This document shows, in pieces, positions 25,385 through 36,143 of a stretch of DNA of 41,734 bases. The DNA comes from Planctomycetota bacterium (GTDB lineage: Bacteria; Planctomycetota; SZUA-567; JAKLDR01): positions 1-41,734 of the forward strand of contig JAKLDR010000032.1 of assembly GCA_022703445.1 (NCBI GenBank), in the 5' to 3' direction. The first letter of the stretch is position 1; each line of letters opens with the position of its first letter. The translations under genes and the position numbers were made by a program. The notes under the pieces were generated by a model. The model ran no database searches, was not told the origin of the DNA, and worked only from the letters and a program-made list of their open reading frames with translations.

Positions 25385-25472
25385 CAACATCCAACACGCA
25401 ACAGCCAACAGTCGACAACAAGGAGAGGGGCATCCTTGTTGTCGGCTGTTGGCTATTGGACGTTGGCTGTTG
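25385..25472. repeat. Near-perfect 40-base inverted repeat of the word CCAACAG (element E)
   Basis: The left arm (25385-25424) and right arm (25433-25472) match as reverse complements at 34 of 40 positions around an 8-base loop. Each arm has three or four copies of words like CCAACAG/CCAACAC/CCAATAG and ends CGACAACAAGGA. It lies after grpE and before eboE and could also act as a terminator for the chaperone cluster. Confidence 0.9.
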
Positions 25473-25494
25473 AAAGCTCGATGGCTTGGCCAGT

Positions 25495-26106
25495 TCAGGC
25501 GCCCTTGCTTTCCGGCGGAGCCTGGGGCGGCTTCTCTTCCTTGGGCTTCTCCGCCGGGCGCTTGGAGACCACCACCTCGCTGTGGCGGGCGACGAGCCCG
25601 GCCACCTTGTAGCCGGGGCGGATCTCCTCGAGGATGGTGCCATCGGGCAGCTCGGCGTTCGGAACGACCGCCTGGGGATGGTGCAGGTCGGGGTCCCAGG
25701 TCCCGGTATTGGCGATGCGCTCGGCGCCCTGGGCGGCCAGAGCCTTCTCGAAGGCGTCGCGGGCGGCCCTGACCCCCTCGACGAGGGGGTCGGGTTCCTT
25801 GGCGGCCAGAGCCTCTGACTTTCTGGCGGCCGCCTCCTCAGCGTGTCTGATCGCCAGGTTCAGGGCGTCGAACGCCGGCAGGAGCGCCTTGATGAAATCG
25901 CGCTTGATGCCCTGCGATGAGAGTGTCCGGTCGCGCTCGGCGCGCTTCTGGTAGTTGGCGAACTCGGCCCGCGTGCGCAGGTGCAGCTCGTTGGCTCTGG
26001 CCAGTTCGGCCTGCAGCTTGGTCAGTTGATCCGACGGATCCGACCGATCGGCCCGATCAGTCTGATCAGGCTCGGCGGGCGCCGGGGGTGCGGGCTCGTC
26101 ACTCAT
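25495..26106 (-). CDS. grpE: Nucleotide exchange factor GrpE
   Basis: GrpE releases ADP from DnaK. The 203-residue product has an N-terminal disordered Pro/Asp-rich region, then the long dimerisation helix ([33 protein letters not shown]), [15 protein letters not shown], and the C-terminal beta domain (FDPDLH-like [33 protein letters not shown]). Residues about 12-26 ([14 protein letters not shown]) are encoded by five tandem nine-base words beginning GATC, a repeat in frame. The C-terminus has an extra Lys/Pro/Glu tail. Its ATG overlaps the dnaJ stop by eight bases. No dnaK gene is in the window. Confidence 0.93.
   Translation of the reverse strand: MSDEPAPPAPAEPDQTDRADRSDPSDQLTKLQAELARANELHLRTRAEFANYQKRAERDRTLSSQGIKRDFIKALLPAFDALNLAIRHAEEAAARKSEALAAKEPDPLVEGVRAARDAFEKALAAQGAERIANTGTWDPDLHHPQAVVPNAELPDGTILEEIRPGYKVAGLVARHSEVVVSKRPAEKPKEEKPPQAPPESKGA
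26028..26069. repeat. Tandem nine-base GATC word repeat in frame within grpE (element F)
   Basis: On the minus strand five words of nine bases each begin with GATC (GATCAGACT, GATCGGGCC, GATCGGTCG, GATCCGTCG, GATCAACTG, the last extending just past the given limit). They encode Asp-rich units of GrpE. There is no separate inverted arm, but the units are themselves partly palindromic (CGATCG, GGATCC, TGATCA). Confidence 0.75.
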
Positions 26107-27295
26107 GTTCGAAGTACTCCCTCAGGCGGTCGAAGAAGCCGCTGCCCTTGCCCGAACCGATCGGCGTGTTGGGCTTGGCCTCCACCTCGGAGAGCTGGCG
26201 GACGATCTCCTCCTCTCGGCGGCCGGGCTTCTCCGGGACGTGCACCACGACGCGGACCAGCAGGTCGCCGCGCTCCCCGGAGGAGATGTTGGGGAAGCCC
26301 TGTCCGCGCATGCGCAGGATCTGCCCGCTGGGCGTGCCCCGGGGCACCTTCAGCCGGTTCTTGCCATCGAGGGTGGGGACCTCGATGGTCGAGCCGAGCA
26401 CCGCCTGGCTGTAGCTGACCGGCATCTCCAGGATGACGTCGTCGCGGTGCCGCACGAAGAACTCGTGCGGCTGGACGTGGACGACCACGTAGAGGTCGCC
26501 GTTCGGGCCGCCGCCCTCGCCGCTCTCCCCCTCTCCGGAGAGGCGCATGCGTGTGCCGTCCTCGATGCCCGCGGGGATGCGCACCTCGATGCGGGCGCTC
26601 TCCGGGACGGCGCCGGTGCCGCGGCACTTGGCGCAGGGGTCGCGGTTCTCCTCTCCGCGCCCGCCGCACCGCGGGCATGCCGTCTGCATGGTGAAGAAGC
26701 CCTGCCGGCTGACCACCGAGCCGTGGCCCTGGCAGTAGGAGCATTTCTCCGGATGGCTGCCCGGCCGGGCGCCGCTGCCCCGGCACTCCGGGCAGGCGCG
26801 GGCGCGGCGCAGGTCGATGGTCCGGCTTCCGCCCTTGGCGGACTCCAGGAAGGGGATGGACAGTTCCACCTGGAGGCTGGCCCCCCGCTGCTGGCCGTAC
26901 CCGCCCCCGGCCGCCCCGCCGGCGAAGATGTCCTCGAAGATGCTGCCGAAGCCTCCGGGAGCGCCCCGCCCGGCCCGGCCGCCGCGCATGCCGCCGAAGA
27001 TTTCCTGGAAGGCCGCGTAGATGTCCTCCGCGTTGGAGAAGTGCGGTCCGCCGGCGGCCCCGCCCAGGCCCTCGCGGCCGAACTGGTCGTAGCGCCGGCG
27101 CTTCTCGTCGTCGCGCAGGACCTCGTAGGCCTCGGCGGCCTCCCGGAACTTCTCCTCGGCCTCCTTGTTGCCCGGATTGCGGTCCGGGTGGTGCTGCATG
27201 GCGAGCTTGCGGTAGGCCTTGCGAATGTCGTCCGGCGAGGCGTCGCGGGCGACGCCCAGGATCTCGTAGAAATCGCGCTTGGCTGCGCCGGCCAT
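26099..27295 (-). CDS. dnaJ: Chaperone protein DnaJ
   Basis: A full-length type I DnaJ, 398 residues, which stimulates DnaK ATPase and delivers substrates. The J domain has the HPD motif in [12 protein letters not shown], followed by a Gly/Phe-rich linker ([18 protein letters not shown]). There are four zinc-finger repeats ([32 protein letters not shown]), then the C-terminal substrate domains ([14 protein letters not shown]) and a final segment. It lies between groL and grpE on the same strand. A strong hairpin (27316-27341) separates it from the upstream groL. Confidence 0.95.
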   Translation of the reverse strand: MAGAAKRDFYEILGVARDASPDDIRKAYRKLAMQHHPDRNPGNKEAEEKFREAAEAYEVLRDDEKRRRYDQFGREGLGGAAGGPHFSNAEDIYAAFQEIFGGMRGGRAGRGAPGGFGSIFEDIFAGGAAGGGYGQQRGASLQVELSIPFLESAKGGSRTIDLRRARACPECRGSGARPGSHPEKCSYCQGHGSVVSRQGFFTMQTACPRCGGRGEENRDPCAKCRGTGAVPESARIEVRIPAGIEDGTRMRLSGEGESGEGGGPNGDLYVVVHVQPHEFFVRHRDDVILEMPVSYSQAVLGSTIEVPTLDGKNRLKVPRGTPSGQILRMRGQGFPNISSGERGDLLVRVVVHVPEKPGRREEEIVRQLSEVEAKPNTPIGSGKGSGFFDRLREYFEHE

Positions 27296-27315
27296 GGCCG
27301 TTCCTCAGATTGAAC

Positions 27316-27341
27316 GGGGGGCGGCTTGCCGGCCGCCCCCC
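27316..27341 (-). other. GC-rich hairpin between groL and dnaJ
   Basis: GGGGGGCGGC (27316-27325) pairs fully with GCCGCCCCCC (27332-27341) around TTGCCG. On the transcribed strand it lies 35 bases after the groL stop and about 20 before dnaJ. No T-run follows in that direction, so partial attenuation or an RNA end is more likely than full termination. Confidence 0.55.
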
Positions 27342-27375
27342 GCGATTTTCACTGGCTGTTCGGGGGCCGCCCGAC

Positions 27376-28998
27376 CTAGCGGACGGCGCCCTCGGCGGCC
27401 TTGCCGACCGCGTCGTCATCCTTGGGCAGTTCGGTGATGGCGGTCTCCATGGTGAGCAGCAGGCCGGAGACGCTGGCGGCGTTCTCGATGGCCAGCCTGG
27501 TCACCTTGCGCGGATCGATCACCCCGGCCTTGACCAGGTCGGTGTACTCGCCCTTGGAGGCGTCGTAGCCGTAGGAGCCCTTGCCATTGCGGACCTTGTC
27601 GACGATCACGCCGGCGTCGGCGCCGCTGTTGGCGGCGATGGTCATCAGCGGCCAGGCCAGGGCCTTCTTGATGATGTCCGCGCCGAACTTGGCGTCGCCC
27701 TCGAGCGACTTGCGGACCTTTTCCACGGCGTCCTCGCAGCGGATCAGGGCCACGCCGCCGCCAGGGACGATGCCCTCCTCGGCCGCGGCGCGCGCGGCGT
27801 GCAGGGCGTCTTCGACGCGGGCCTTCTTCTGCTTCATGTCCACCTCGGTGGCTGCGCCGACGTTGATCTTGGCGACGCCGCCGGAGAGCTTGGCCAGCCG
27901 CTCCTCGAGCTTCTCGCGGTCGTAGTCCGAGGTGGTGGTCTCGATCTGCTTGCGGATCTGGGCGATCCGGGCCTGGATGTCCTTCTTGTTGCCGGCGCCC
28001 TCGATGATGGTGGTGTTGTCCTTGTCGACCTTGATGCTCTTGGCACGTCCCAGGTCGCCGATCTTGACCTGTTCGAGCTTCAGTCCCAGGTCCTCGCTGA
28101 TGAACTTGCCGCCGGTCATCACGGCGATGTCCGAGAGCATGGCCTTGCGGCGGTCGCCGAAGCCGGGGGCCTTGACCGCGCAGCAGTTGAGCACGCCGCG
28201 GATGCGGTTGACCACCAGGGCGGCCAGGGCCTCACCCTCGATCTCTTCGGCGATCACCAGCAGGGGCTTGCCGGTCTGGGCGACCTGCTCGAGGACCGGG
28301 AGGAACTCGCGGATGTTGGCCAGCTTCTTCTCGTAGATCAGGATGAGGGCGTCGTCCAGGACGGCCTTCATCTCGGTGGGCTTGTTGACGAAGTAGGGCG
28401 AGAGGTAGCCCTTGTCGAACTCCATGCCCTCGACCACCTCGACGTGGGTGTCCAGCCCCCGGCTCTCCTCGACGGTGACCACGCCGTCCTTGCCCACGGC
28501 CTCGAGGGCGTCGGCGATGATCTTGCCGATCTCGGGGTCGTTGTTGGCGCTGATCGAGGCGACCGAGGTGATGTCCTCCTTGGTCTTGCAGGGCTTGGAC
28601 AGCCCCGCGAGCTCGGCGGCCACCGCGGCCACGGCCATGTCGATTCCGCGCTTGAGCTCGACCGGATTGTAGCCGGCGGCCACCGCCTTGAGGCCCTCGG
28701 TGTAGATGGCCTCGGCGAGCAGCGTCGCCGTGGTGGTGCCGTCGCCGGCGGTGTCGGAAGTCTTCGAGGCCACCTGCTTGACGAGCTGCGCGCCCATGTT
28801 TTCGAACTTGTCGGGCAGCTCGATCTCCTTGGCCACGCTCACGCCGTCCTTGGTGACGGTGGGCGCGCCGAAGGACTTGTCCAGGACCACGTTCTTGCCC
28901 GTCGGGCCGAGCGTGGCCTTGACCGTCTTGCTCATCTTGACGATGCCGGCGAGGACCTTCTGTCTCGCGGCATCCTGGTAGAGAAGTTGCTTGGCCAT
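27376..28998 (-). CDS. groL: Chaperonin GroEL paralogue without GGM tail
   Basis: A 540-residue chaperonin with [33 protein letters not shown], the ATP-site [31 protein letters not shown] and [14 protein letters not shown]. The C-terminus is [15 protein letters not shown] rather than the flexible Gly-Gly-Met repeats that line the cavity floor. It diverges clearly from the second GroEL (29379-31073) through its length while keeping ATP and GroES-contact regions. Starts MAKQLLYQD. Two GroELs beside a single groS suggest specialised rings that share a co-chaperonin. Confidence 0.95.
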   Translation of the reverse strand: MAKQLLYQDAARQKVLAGIVKMSKTVKATLGPTGKNVVLDKSFGAPTVTKDGVSVAKEIELPDKFENMGAQLVKQVASKTSDTAGDGTTTATLLAEAIYTEGLKAVAAGYNPVELKRGIDMAVAAVAAELAGLSKPCKTKEDITSVASISANNDPEIGKIIADALEAVGKDGVVTVEESRGLDTHVEVVEGMEFDKGYLSPYFVNKPTEMKAVLDDALILIYEKKLANIREFLPVLEQVAQTGKPLLVIAEEIEGEALAALVVNRIRGVLNCCAVKAPGFGDRRKAMLSDIAVMTGGKFISEDLGLKLEQVKIGDLGRAKSIKVDKDNTTIIEGAGNKKDIQARIAQIRKQIETTTSDYDREKLEERLAKLSGGVAKINVGAATEVDMKQKKARVEDALHAARAAAEEGIVPGGGVALIRCEDAVEKVRKSLEGDAKFGADIIKKALAWPLMTIAANSGADAGVIVDKVRNGKGSYGYDASKGEYTDLVKAGVIDPRKVTRLAIENAASVSGLLLTMETAITELPKDDDAVGKAAEGAVR

Positions 28999-29049
28999 CT
29001 AAGGGCTCCTAGCTAGAGTGTGCGTGAACGGCCTGGCCGTGTGCGACGG

Positions 29050-29349
29050 TCAGAACCGGGCCAGGATGTCGTCCATCCTGACGATGACCACCTCGTCCCC
29101 GTCCAGCTCGACCTCGTTGCCGGAGTACTTGCCGAAGAGGACGGTGTCGCCGGCCTTGACTTCCATGGCGGCGCGCTTGCCGTTGTCGAGGAGCTTCCCC
29201 GGGCCCACGGCCAGGACCTCGCCCTTCTGGGGCTTCTCCTTGGCGCTGTCCGGCAGGACGATGCCGCCGGCGGTCTTCTCCTCGGCCTCCAGCCGCTTGA
29301 TCACGACGCGGTCGTCCATCGGGTTGAGGCTGATCTTGTTCTTGGCCAT
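29050..29349 (-). CDS. groS: Co-chaperonin GroES
   Basis: 99 residues, the usual length. It has [20 protein letters not shown], where the mobile loop that binds GroEL runs through [16 protein letters not shown], then [34 protein letters not shown] and a final [10 protein letters not shown]. It is the only groS in the window and lies between the two groL genes, 29 bases after the first and 51 before the second. Confidence 0.96.
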   Translation of the reverse strand: MAKNKISLNPMDDRVVIKRLEAEEKTAGGIVLPDSAKEKPQKGEVLAVGPGKLLDNGKRAAMEVKAGDTVLFGKYSGNEVELDGDEVVIVRMDDILARF

Positions 29350-29378
29350 CTGAACTACCTCCGTATGTCAAACGGCGG

Positions 29379-31073
<1,695 letters not shown>

Positions 31074-31154
31074 GCTCCACTTCCTCCCAAGAAAAAAGAA
31101 AGCTAAACCCGACTTACCACGCCACAAATCGCGGATGCGATCGGCTGGGCAGTC

Positions 31155-31170
31155 GCAACGACTGTGCCAA
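31155..31170 (-). promoter_or_regulatory. Candidate sigma-54 (RpoN) promoter of the groL-groS-groL cluster
   Basis: On the minus strand TTGGCAC (31170-31164), four bases, then TTGC ending at 31155. GG and GC are separated by exactly 10 bases, the obligatory -24/-12 geometry, and both elements match consensus (TGGCAC-N5-TTGC). Transcription would start near 31143, giving a leader of about 70 bases. No CIRCE element was found. Confidence 0.6.
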
Positions 31171-31246
31171 TTCTAGCCATCGGGTTCGTGCCCGCAAGTC
31201 ACTGTCGGGCAATGTCTTTTGGCGCCCAAACCGCCGCCAGGGAGCC

Positions 31247-31260
31247 TTGCACAGGTGCAA
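31247..31260. promoter_or_regulatory. Palindrome TTGCAC-AG-GTGCAA, possible activator or repressor site
   Basis: Perfect 6-base arms around two bases, centred about 85-90 bases upstream of the sigma-54-type promoter. That distance is normal for an enhancer-binding activator. It could instead serve the divergent PHP gene, starting at 31348. Confidence 0.4.
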
Positions 31261-31347
31261 CCGGTGCCAAAATGGCCGTTCAGAGCGTCCGATCAGTCAA
31301 AATGACTCTGACTTGAAACCGCACGGTTCCCGGGTAGCCTTGCGGAA

Positions 31348-32214
31348 ATGAAGATCTCCGACCCCTACCAAGCGGTTCCCGGCGGCGTCTGGCTGCGGGG
31401 CAACCTGCACACCCACAGCCGGGCCTCCGACGGCTACGCCCCGCCGCAGGAGATCGTCGCCGCCTACGCGGCACTGCATTACGACTTCCTGGCGCTCTCC
31501 GACCACGACGTGGCTCCGGCCTACGCCGGGCTCGACCCGCACGGCCTGGTGCTGGTCCCGGCCAGCGAGGTCTCGGCCGGGGGCCAGCACGTCCTGGCGG
31601 TGGGCTGCAGCGCGCGGATCGAGCCGGAGCCCGAGCGCCAGAAGGTCATCGGGGCGATCGCCTCCGCCGGCGGGCTGGCCGTCCTGTGCCACCCCAACTG
31701 GGGCCGGGACTTCAACCACTGCCCCATGGAGGAGCTGGCCAGGCTGACCGGCTACGCCGGCATCGAGGTCTTCAATGGCAGCATCATCGAGGACCCGGGC
31801 AGCCCGGTGGCCTCCGACAAGTGGGACCGGCTGCTGTCGGCCGGCCGGCGGGTCTGGGGCCTGGCCACCGACGACATCCACTTCCCCATCCAGCGCGGCC
31901 GCGGCTGGTGCGCGGTCCGCGCCGCCGCCCGGACGAGCGAAGCGGTGCTGGCCGCCCTGCGCGCCGGAAACTTCTACGCCTCGAGCGGCGTGGCCATCGC
32001 GGAGATCGGCCTGCGCGGCAGCGAACTGCGGGTGGTCGCGCCCGACGCCGAGAGCATCGCGGTGATCGGCAAGCACGGCTCGCGCCTGGCCTGGGCCGAG
32101 GCTCCCGAGCTGGCCTGGGACGCCGCCGAGTGCCAGAGCCCCTACTTCCGGGTGGAGTGCCTGGGCCGCGCCGGCACCATGGCCTGGAGCCAGCCGTTCT
32201 TCGTGGGCAATTAG
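31348..32214 (+). CDS. PHP-domain metal-dependent phosphoesterase
   Basis: A 288-residue PHP (polymerase and histidinol phosphatase) protein. The metal-ligand motifs are NLHTHSRASDGY (His21, His23), ALSDHDVAPAY, VPASEVS, VLCHPNWGRDF and GLATDDIHF. Relatives hydrolyse phosphomonoesters or nucleoside 3',5'-bisphosphates. The C-terminal part (ASSGVAIAEIGLRGSELRV, then VIGKHGS) is a small beta-rich extension seen in stand-alone PHP proteins. It starts at ATG 31348 with only a weak ribosome site (GCGGAA). It is divergent from the chaperone cluster, and its TAG overlaps by four bases the stop of the convergent GNAT gene. The substrate is unknown. Confidence 0.85.
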   Translation: MKISDPYQAVPGGVWLRGNLHTHSRASDGYAPPQEIVAAYAALHYDFLALSDHDVAPAYAGLDPHGLVLVPASEVSAGGQHVLAVGCSARIEPEPERQKVIGAIASAGGLAVLCHPNWGRDFNHCPMEELARLTGYAGIEVFNGSIIEDPGSPVASDKWDRLLSAGRRVWGLATDDIHFPIQRGRGWCAVRAAARTSEAVLAALRAGNFYASSGVAIAEIGLRGSELRVVAPDAESIAVIGKHGSRLAWAEAPELAWDAAECQSPYFRVECLGRAGTMAWSQPFFVGN

Positions 32215-33158
32215 GACCCCGTACCGCCGATCCGACACAGCCCCTGCATCGCTGCTGCCAATTCCCGCACGTAGCTCCGGGCCCGGCCCACTTCCTCAAA
32301 GCCCATCCGACGGTACAGCTTCCAGGCCGGCCGCTCCGCGTGGGTCGTCAGGTACATCTCGGTGGCCCCGGCCCGGCGGGCGCGGTCGACCTGGGCGAGC
32401 AGCAGCGCCGAGCCCAGCCCTGTCCCCCGGCAGGCGGCTTCCACGCCTAGCCACGCCAGGAACGCGGCTCCCGGAACCTCCCGCCCCAGCAATCGGGCCG
32501 GGACCATCCTGGCTTCGCCGACGACGGACCCGTCCGCGGCCGTCAGGCGGAGCGTCACCGACAGGCCCTCACCATCCTGCAGGAGCAGGAAGCCGGGCGG
32601 GATCGGCGGAGGTTCCCCCGGCGGTGGGATCGCCAGGCGGAAGAGGAACCGCTCCTGGGCGCCCCAGTCCGGGCCGCGGGGCACGGCGAAGCCCCGGCCT
32701 TCGAGGAAGGCCACGATCCGCCGCCGGTCGAGCGGCAGCATGCCCGTGCCGAAGGGAGTGAGCTGGGCCATCCCCCCGAACTCGGGGAAGGCGTAGACGC
32801 GTCGCGCGCGGAGGGCGCCGCTCGAGCCGAGGAGCGCGTCCGCGGCGGCCTCGTCGGCCAGCACCAGCCACGAGATGACCAGGTCGCCCGGCAGCAGGTT
32901 GCCGAACTCCATGGGGGAGGACGACGCCGGGGCTCTCCCCCATCCGGCGGCGGCAGCCAATCGGCCGGCCACGAATGCCCCCCGGACTGCCGCGCCCTCC
33001 AGGCGACCACAGCAGGCGGCCAGCGCCCCGGCCGGGGCCGGTGTCTCGGCGGTGACGAAGAGACTGCGCCCATCGGCCCCGGCGTTCCAGAGCCTCAGGA
33101 CGTCCTCAGTGTGAGCGTCCTCCAGGTTGCGGATCTCATGGCGCACAGCCGTCGTCAC
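32211..33158 (-). CDS. GNAT-family N-acetyltransferase, tandem-domain
   Basis: 315 residues from GTG 33158, overlapping the activase stop (GTGA). The C-terminal domain has the acetyl-CoA loop [18 protein letters not shown] (RGTGLG for Q/RxxGxG/A), [20 protein letters not shown] and [15 protein letters not shown], clear GNAT features. The N-terminal half ([36 protein letters not shown]) looks like a degenerate second GNAT domain. It is last in the operon with the glycyl radical enzyme. It may acetylate an amine product or substrate of that pathway, or do something unrelated. Its TAA overlaps the PHP stop. Confidence 0.8.
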   Translation of the reverse strand: MTTAVRHEIRNLEDAHTEDVLRLWNAGADGRSLFVTAETPAPAGALAACCGRLEGAAVRGAFVAGRLAAAAGWGRAPASSSPMEFGNLLPGDLVISWLVLADEAAADALLGSSGALRARRVYAFPEFGGMAQLTPFGTGMLPLDRRRIVAFLEGRGFAVPRGPDWGAQERFLFRLAIPPPGEPPPIPPGFLLLQDGEGLSVTLRLTAADGSVVGEARMVPARLLGREVPGAAFLAWLGVEAACRGTGLGSALLLAQVDRARRAGATEMYLTTHAERPAWKLYRRMGFEEVGRARSYVRELAAAMQGLCRIGGTGS

Positions 33159-34078
33159 GAGCCCGTCCTCGCCCGGACGCCGAGCGCCTCGAGCCGGTCC
33201 AGCCAGGCGCCCGCCGTCGGAGCCTCGGTCATGCCCAGCTCCGGATAGGGGGCGGTCGCCATCCCGAGGGCGGCGTGCTTGCCGCCGGCCAGCGGGTGAT
33301 AGGGCAGGACCTCCACCGCCTCGACGTCCGGCAGGCTCTCGACCAGCATCGCCACGCTCCGGAAGTGAGCCGCGCTGTCGTTGAAGCCCGGGACCAGCGG
33401 CAGGCGCAGTCGGAGGCGCGCGCCGCCCGCGCCCAGCCGGCGAAGGTTGTCAGCGATGGGCCCGAAGGGCACGCCGGTCAGCTCCGCGTGGCGCTCCGGC
33501 TCGGCCTTGAGATCGAAGAGGAACAGGTCGACCAGCGGCCGGAGCCGCTCCAGGACCTCCGGGGCGCACCACCCGGAGGTCTCCACGGCGCAGTGCAGCC
33601 CCTCGGCCCGCGCCGCCTTCAGGAGCGCGGTCGCGAACTCCGGCTGGGCGGCCGGCTCGCCGCCCGAGAGGGTCAGGCCGCCACCGGAGCTCCCGTAGAA
33701 CTCGCGGTCCCGGAGGACTTCCGCCATGACTTCGGCGGCCGATGCGCGTCGGCCGACCGCTTCCAGGGCGCGCGCCGGGCAGGCCGCGGCGCAGCGCCCG
33801 CAGGCCCGGCAGGACTCGCGGTCGAGGCGGTGGGCGCCGCCATCGAACCGGTGCGCCCCGTGCGGGCAGGCCTCCAGGCAGGCCCGGCAGCCGACGCAGA
33901 GCCCCGGCCGGAAGAAAAGCTCCGGCTCAGCCCGCCGCGACTCGGGGTTGTGGCACCACCGGCAGCCGAGCGGGCAGCCCTTCAGGAAGACGGTTGTGCG
34001 GATGCCCGGCCCGTCGTGGATCGAGAAGCGCTGGACGTCGAAGATCGTCCCGGTCGGGCCGGCTCCGGAGTCAGCCAT
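33155..34078 (-). CDS. Glycyl radical enzyme activase (radical SAM)
   Basis: A 307-residue activating enzyme that uses S-adenosylmethionine to place a radical on the partner enzyme's glycine. It has [19 protein letters not shown] and the radical-SAM motif CPLGCRWC (Cys35, 39, 42), then two ferredoxin clusters ([24 protein letters not shown]), [14 protein letters not shown] and VETSGW. Two extra [4Fe-4S] clusters are typical of activases for dehydratase- and lyase-type glycyl radical enzymes and absent from PflA. It overlaps the stop of its target gene by eight bases. The oxygen-sensitive chemistry indicates anaerobic use. Confidence 0.92.
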   Translation of the reverse strand: MADSGAGPTGTIFDVQRFSIHDGPGIRTTVFLKGCPLGCRWCHNPESRRAEPELFFRPGLCVGCRACLEACPHGAHRFDGGAHRLDRESCRACGRCAAACPARALEAVGRRASAAEVMAEVLRDREFYGSSGGGLTLSGGEPAAQPEFATALLKAARAEGLHCAVETSGWCAPEVLERLRPLVDLFLFDLKAEPERHAELTGVPFGPIADNLRRLGAGGARLRLRLPLVPGFNDSAAHFRSVAMLVESLPDVEAVEVLPYHPLAGGKHAALGMATAPYPELGMTEAPTAGAWLDRLEALGVRARTGS

Positions 34079-36143
34079 GGGCGCGCCTGCGGATGATGTC
34101 GTTCTGGACCTCCGGGCTGAGGGCCACGAAGTAGGCCGAGAAACCGCTGACCCGCACGACCAGGTCGCGGTGCTTCTCCGGCTCCCGCTGGGCGGTCAGC
34201 AGCGTCCGGTTCCCGGTGAAGTTGAACTGCAGCTCCGGGATCCGGTTCCGGACAAAGAAGTGCGTGAGGGCGGCGAAGCGCGCGGCGCCGGGCTCGCCCC
34301 GGAAGTGCTCCGGCTCGAACTTCATGTTGATGACGCTGCCGGTCAGCACCCGGCGGTAGTCGGGCGCGGCCACGGAGCGCAGGAAGGCGGTCGGGCCCCT
34401 CTCGTCCCGGCCGAAGTAGGGGCTGGCCGCGTCGGAGAGCGGCGTCCCGGCGCGGCGGCCGTCGGGCGTCGCCCCGGTCTCCCGGCCGGCGGGGATGTTG
34501 CTGACGTTGGCGGCCATGGCGGCGACGAAGCGCCCGCCGTCGACGGTCCGGTGCTTTAGGCACTCGTCGGCGGCCCAGCCCACCAGCTCGGCGGCGATGG
34601 CGTCGACGTACGGATCGTCATTGCCGTACTTGGGGGCGCGGTTGAGGAGCATCTGCCGCAGCGGCTCGAAGCCGGCGAAGTCCGCATCGAGCGCGGCCAG
34701 CAGGGTTTCTAGGGGGATCCGGGCCTCCTCGAAGACCAGCCTCCGAACCGCCGCGAGCGAGTCGGCCAGCGTGGCCAGGCCCATGACGGCGATGCCGTGG
34801 AAGCGCCGGTACTCCGCGCCGCCGGCGTTGATGTCCCGGGCCCGGCCGATGCAGTCGCGGGTCAGGGCCGACAGGAACGGGTCGGGGAAGCGCTCCGGCG
34901 GGAACCTGGCGATGTGGGCGTTGACCGCGGCGGCGTGGGCGGCGAGGCCCGCGGCCAGCTCCGCGCGGAAGAGCTCCCGGAGTCTCCCGTAGGACCGCTC
35001 CGGCTCGAGCCGGAGCCGGCCCAGCGCCCGGAGCAGGCCCAGCGGGGCGTTGAAGCGGCTGTCCGACCAGGCCTGCTGCCGGCCGGCCAGCATGGTCTCG
35101 ATGCAGCCGACCATGCAGTGATCGCGGGCGACCTCCGCGGGGATGCCGGCCTCGGCCAGGCCCTCGAGCAGCACGTGATCGTTGAAGATCGCCGGGAAGC
35201 CCACGCCGGTGCGGACGACCTCGAAGCCCGCGCGGTGGAAGCGCTCCGGCGAGCCGTCGTGGAAACGGGCGCTCAGGTTGGTGTGCGGAGAACGCACCAG
35301 GGCGGTGGCCTCCAGGCAGAGGTAGCTCAGTTCGTTGGTCGCGTCCATGCCCTCGGGCGTGAGCCCGCCGATGCAGATGTTGGTGACCTCGCCGAGCTCC
35401 TCCATCCGCACCCAGAGGTGGCAGAGCAGGTCGAGGGCCGCCTCCCGGGACAGGCGGCCGGCGGCCAGGTCGCGCTCGTAGAAGGGCCGCAGGTACTGGT
35501 CGAGCCGCCCCAGGGCCATGGCGTAGCGGCCCTCGCTGACGAAGGCCAGGTGGGTCAGCCAGACCAGCTGCAGGGCCTGCCGGAAGGTCTGCGGCGCGGG
35601 GCCGGCCACGGCCTCCAGGCACCCGGCCATCTCCCCATCGCCGCGCCGCCGGGCGTCGTCGGCGTGGCGCCGGACGAAGCCCCTGAAGGCTTCCAGGCAG
35701 ATGCGAACCGACTCCAGGAAGGTCCGATCCCCGGGGGCGCGGTGCTCCGCCAGCGAGCGCTGGACGCGATCCAGGTATCCGTCGATCCCGATGTTCAGGA
35801 GCGTCGGGTAGTCGGCCAGGCTGTGGTCGAAGCCGGCCAGGAAGTCGCGCTGGCCGCGCGCGTCGTGCTCGGCGGCCGCGGCCGCCAGGTCCGCCTCGCT
35901 GGCGCCGTCCGGCGGCCCGTCGGCCAGGAAGCTGCGCCGGCTGCCGCAGACCCTCTCGCCGGGATAGGAGAAGAGCTCCGCGCTCTCGAGCACGCCCTGG
36001 AAGGCCCGGGCCCGGACCAGCGGCTCGGCCTCACCGCCGTGCCGCCGGTAGGCCAGCGCCCGCCAGTACTTGCGCAGGTCGCGGCGCGGCGGCTTGGCCC
36101 TGGCCGCGCGCATCCGCTCGAGGATGCACTGCCACCCGTTCAT
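34071..36143 (-). CDS. Glycyl radical enzyme of unknown specificity (PFL-like lyase/dehydratase)
   Basis: A 690-residue glycyl radical enzyme, shorter than most (about 750-850). The thiyl-radical cysteine with its general base is at Cys347 in [13 protein letters not shown] (GCxE, as in diol dehydratases and C-N/C-S lyases, not the CC pair of formate lyase). The radical glycine is Gly667 in [13 protein letters not shown] close to the C-terminus. Other family blocks are [32 protein letters not shown]-like [40 protein letters not shown] and [12 protein letters not shown]. It is flanked by a zinc dehydrogenase and its activase. No microcompartment shell genes are present. The substrate cannot be assigned. 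Confidence 0.9.
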   Translation of the reverse strand: MNGWQCILERMRAARAKPPRRDLRKYWRALAYRRHGGEAEPLVRARAFQGVLESAELFSYPGERVCGSRRSFLADGPPDGASEADLAAAAAEHDARGQRDFLAGFDHSLADYPTLLNIGIDGYLDRVQRSLAEHRAPGDRTFLESVRICLEAFRGFVRRHADDARRRGDGEMAGCLEAVAGPAPQTFRQALQLVWLTHLAFVSEGRYAMALGRLDQYLRPFYERDLAAGRLSREAALDLLCHLWVRMEELGEVTNICIGGLTPEGMDATNELSYLCLEATALVRSPHTNLSARFHDGSPERFHRAGFEVVRTGVGFPAIFNDHVLLEGLAEAGIPAEVARDHCMVGCIETMLAGRQQAWSDSRFNAPLGLLRALGRLRLEPERSYGRLRELFRAELAAGLAAHAAAVNAHIARFPPERFPDPFLSALTRDCIGRARDINAGGAEYRRFHGIAVMGLATLADSLAAVRRLVFEEARIPLETLLAALDADFAGFEPLRQMLLNRAPKYGNDDPYVDAIAAELVGWAADECLKHRTVDGGRFVAAMAANVSNIPAGRETGATPDGRRAGTPLSDAASPYFGRDERGPTAFLRSVAAPDYRRVLTGSVINMKFEPEHFRGEPGAARFAALTHFFVRNRIPELQFNFTGNRTLLTAQREPEKHRDLVVRVSGFSAYFVALSPEVQNDIIRRRAHG

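Noticed and set aside
31256..31270. A second sigma-54-like site (TTGGCACCGGTTGCA on the minus strand)
   Set aside because: GG and GC are separated by 8 bases, not the required 10.
31074..31347. CIRCE/HrcA operator before groL
   Set aside because: No TTAGCACTC-N9-GAGTGCTAA-like pair was found on either strand.
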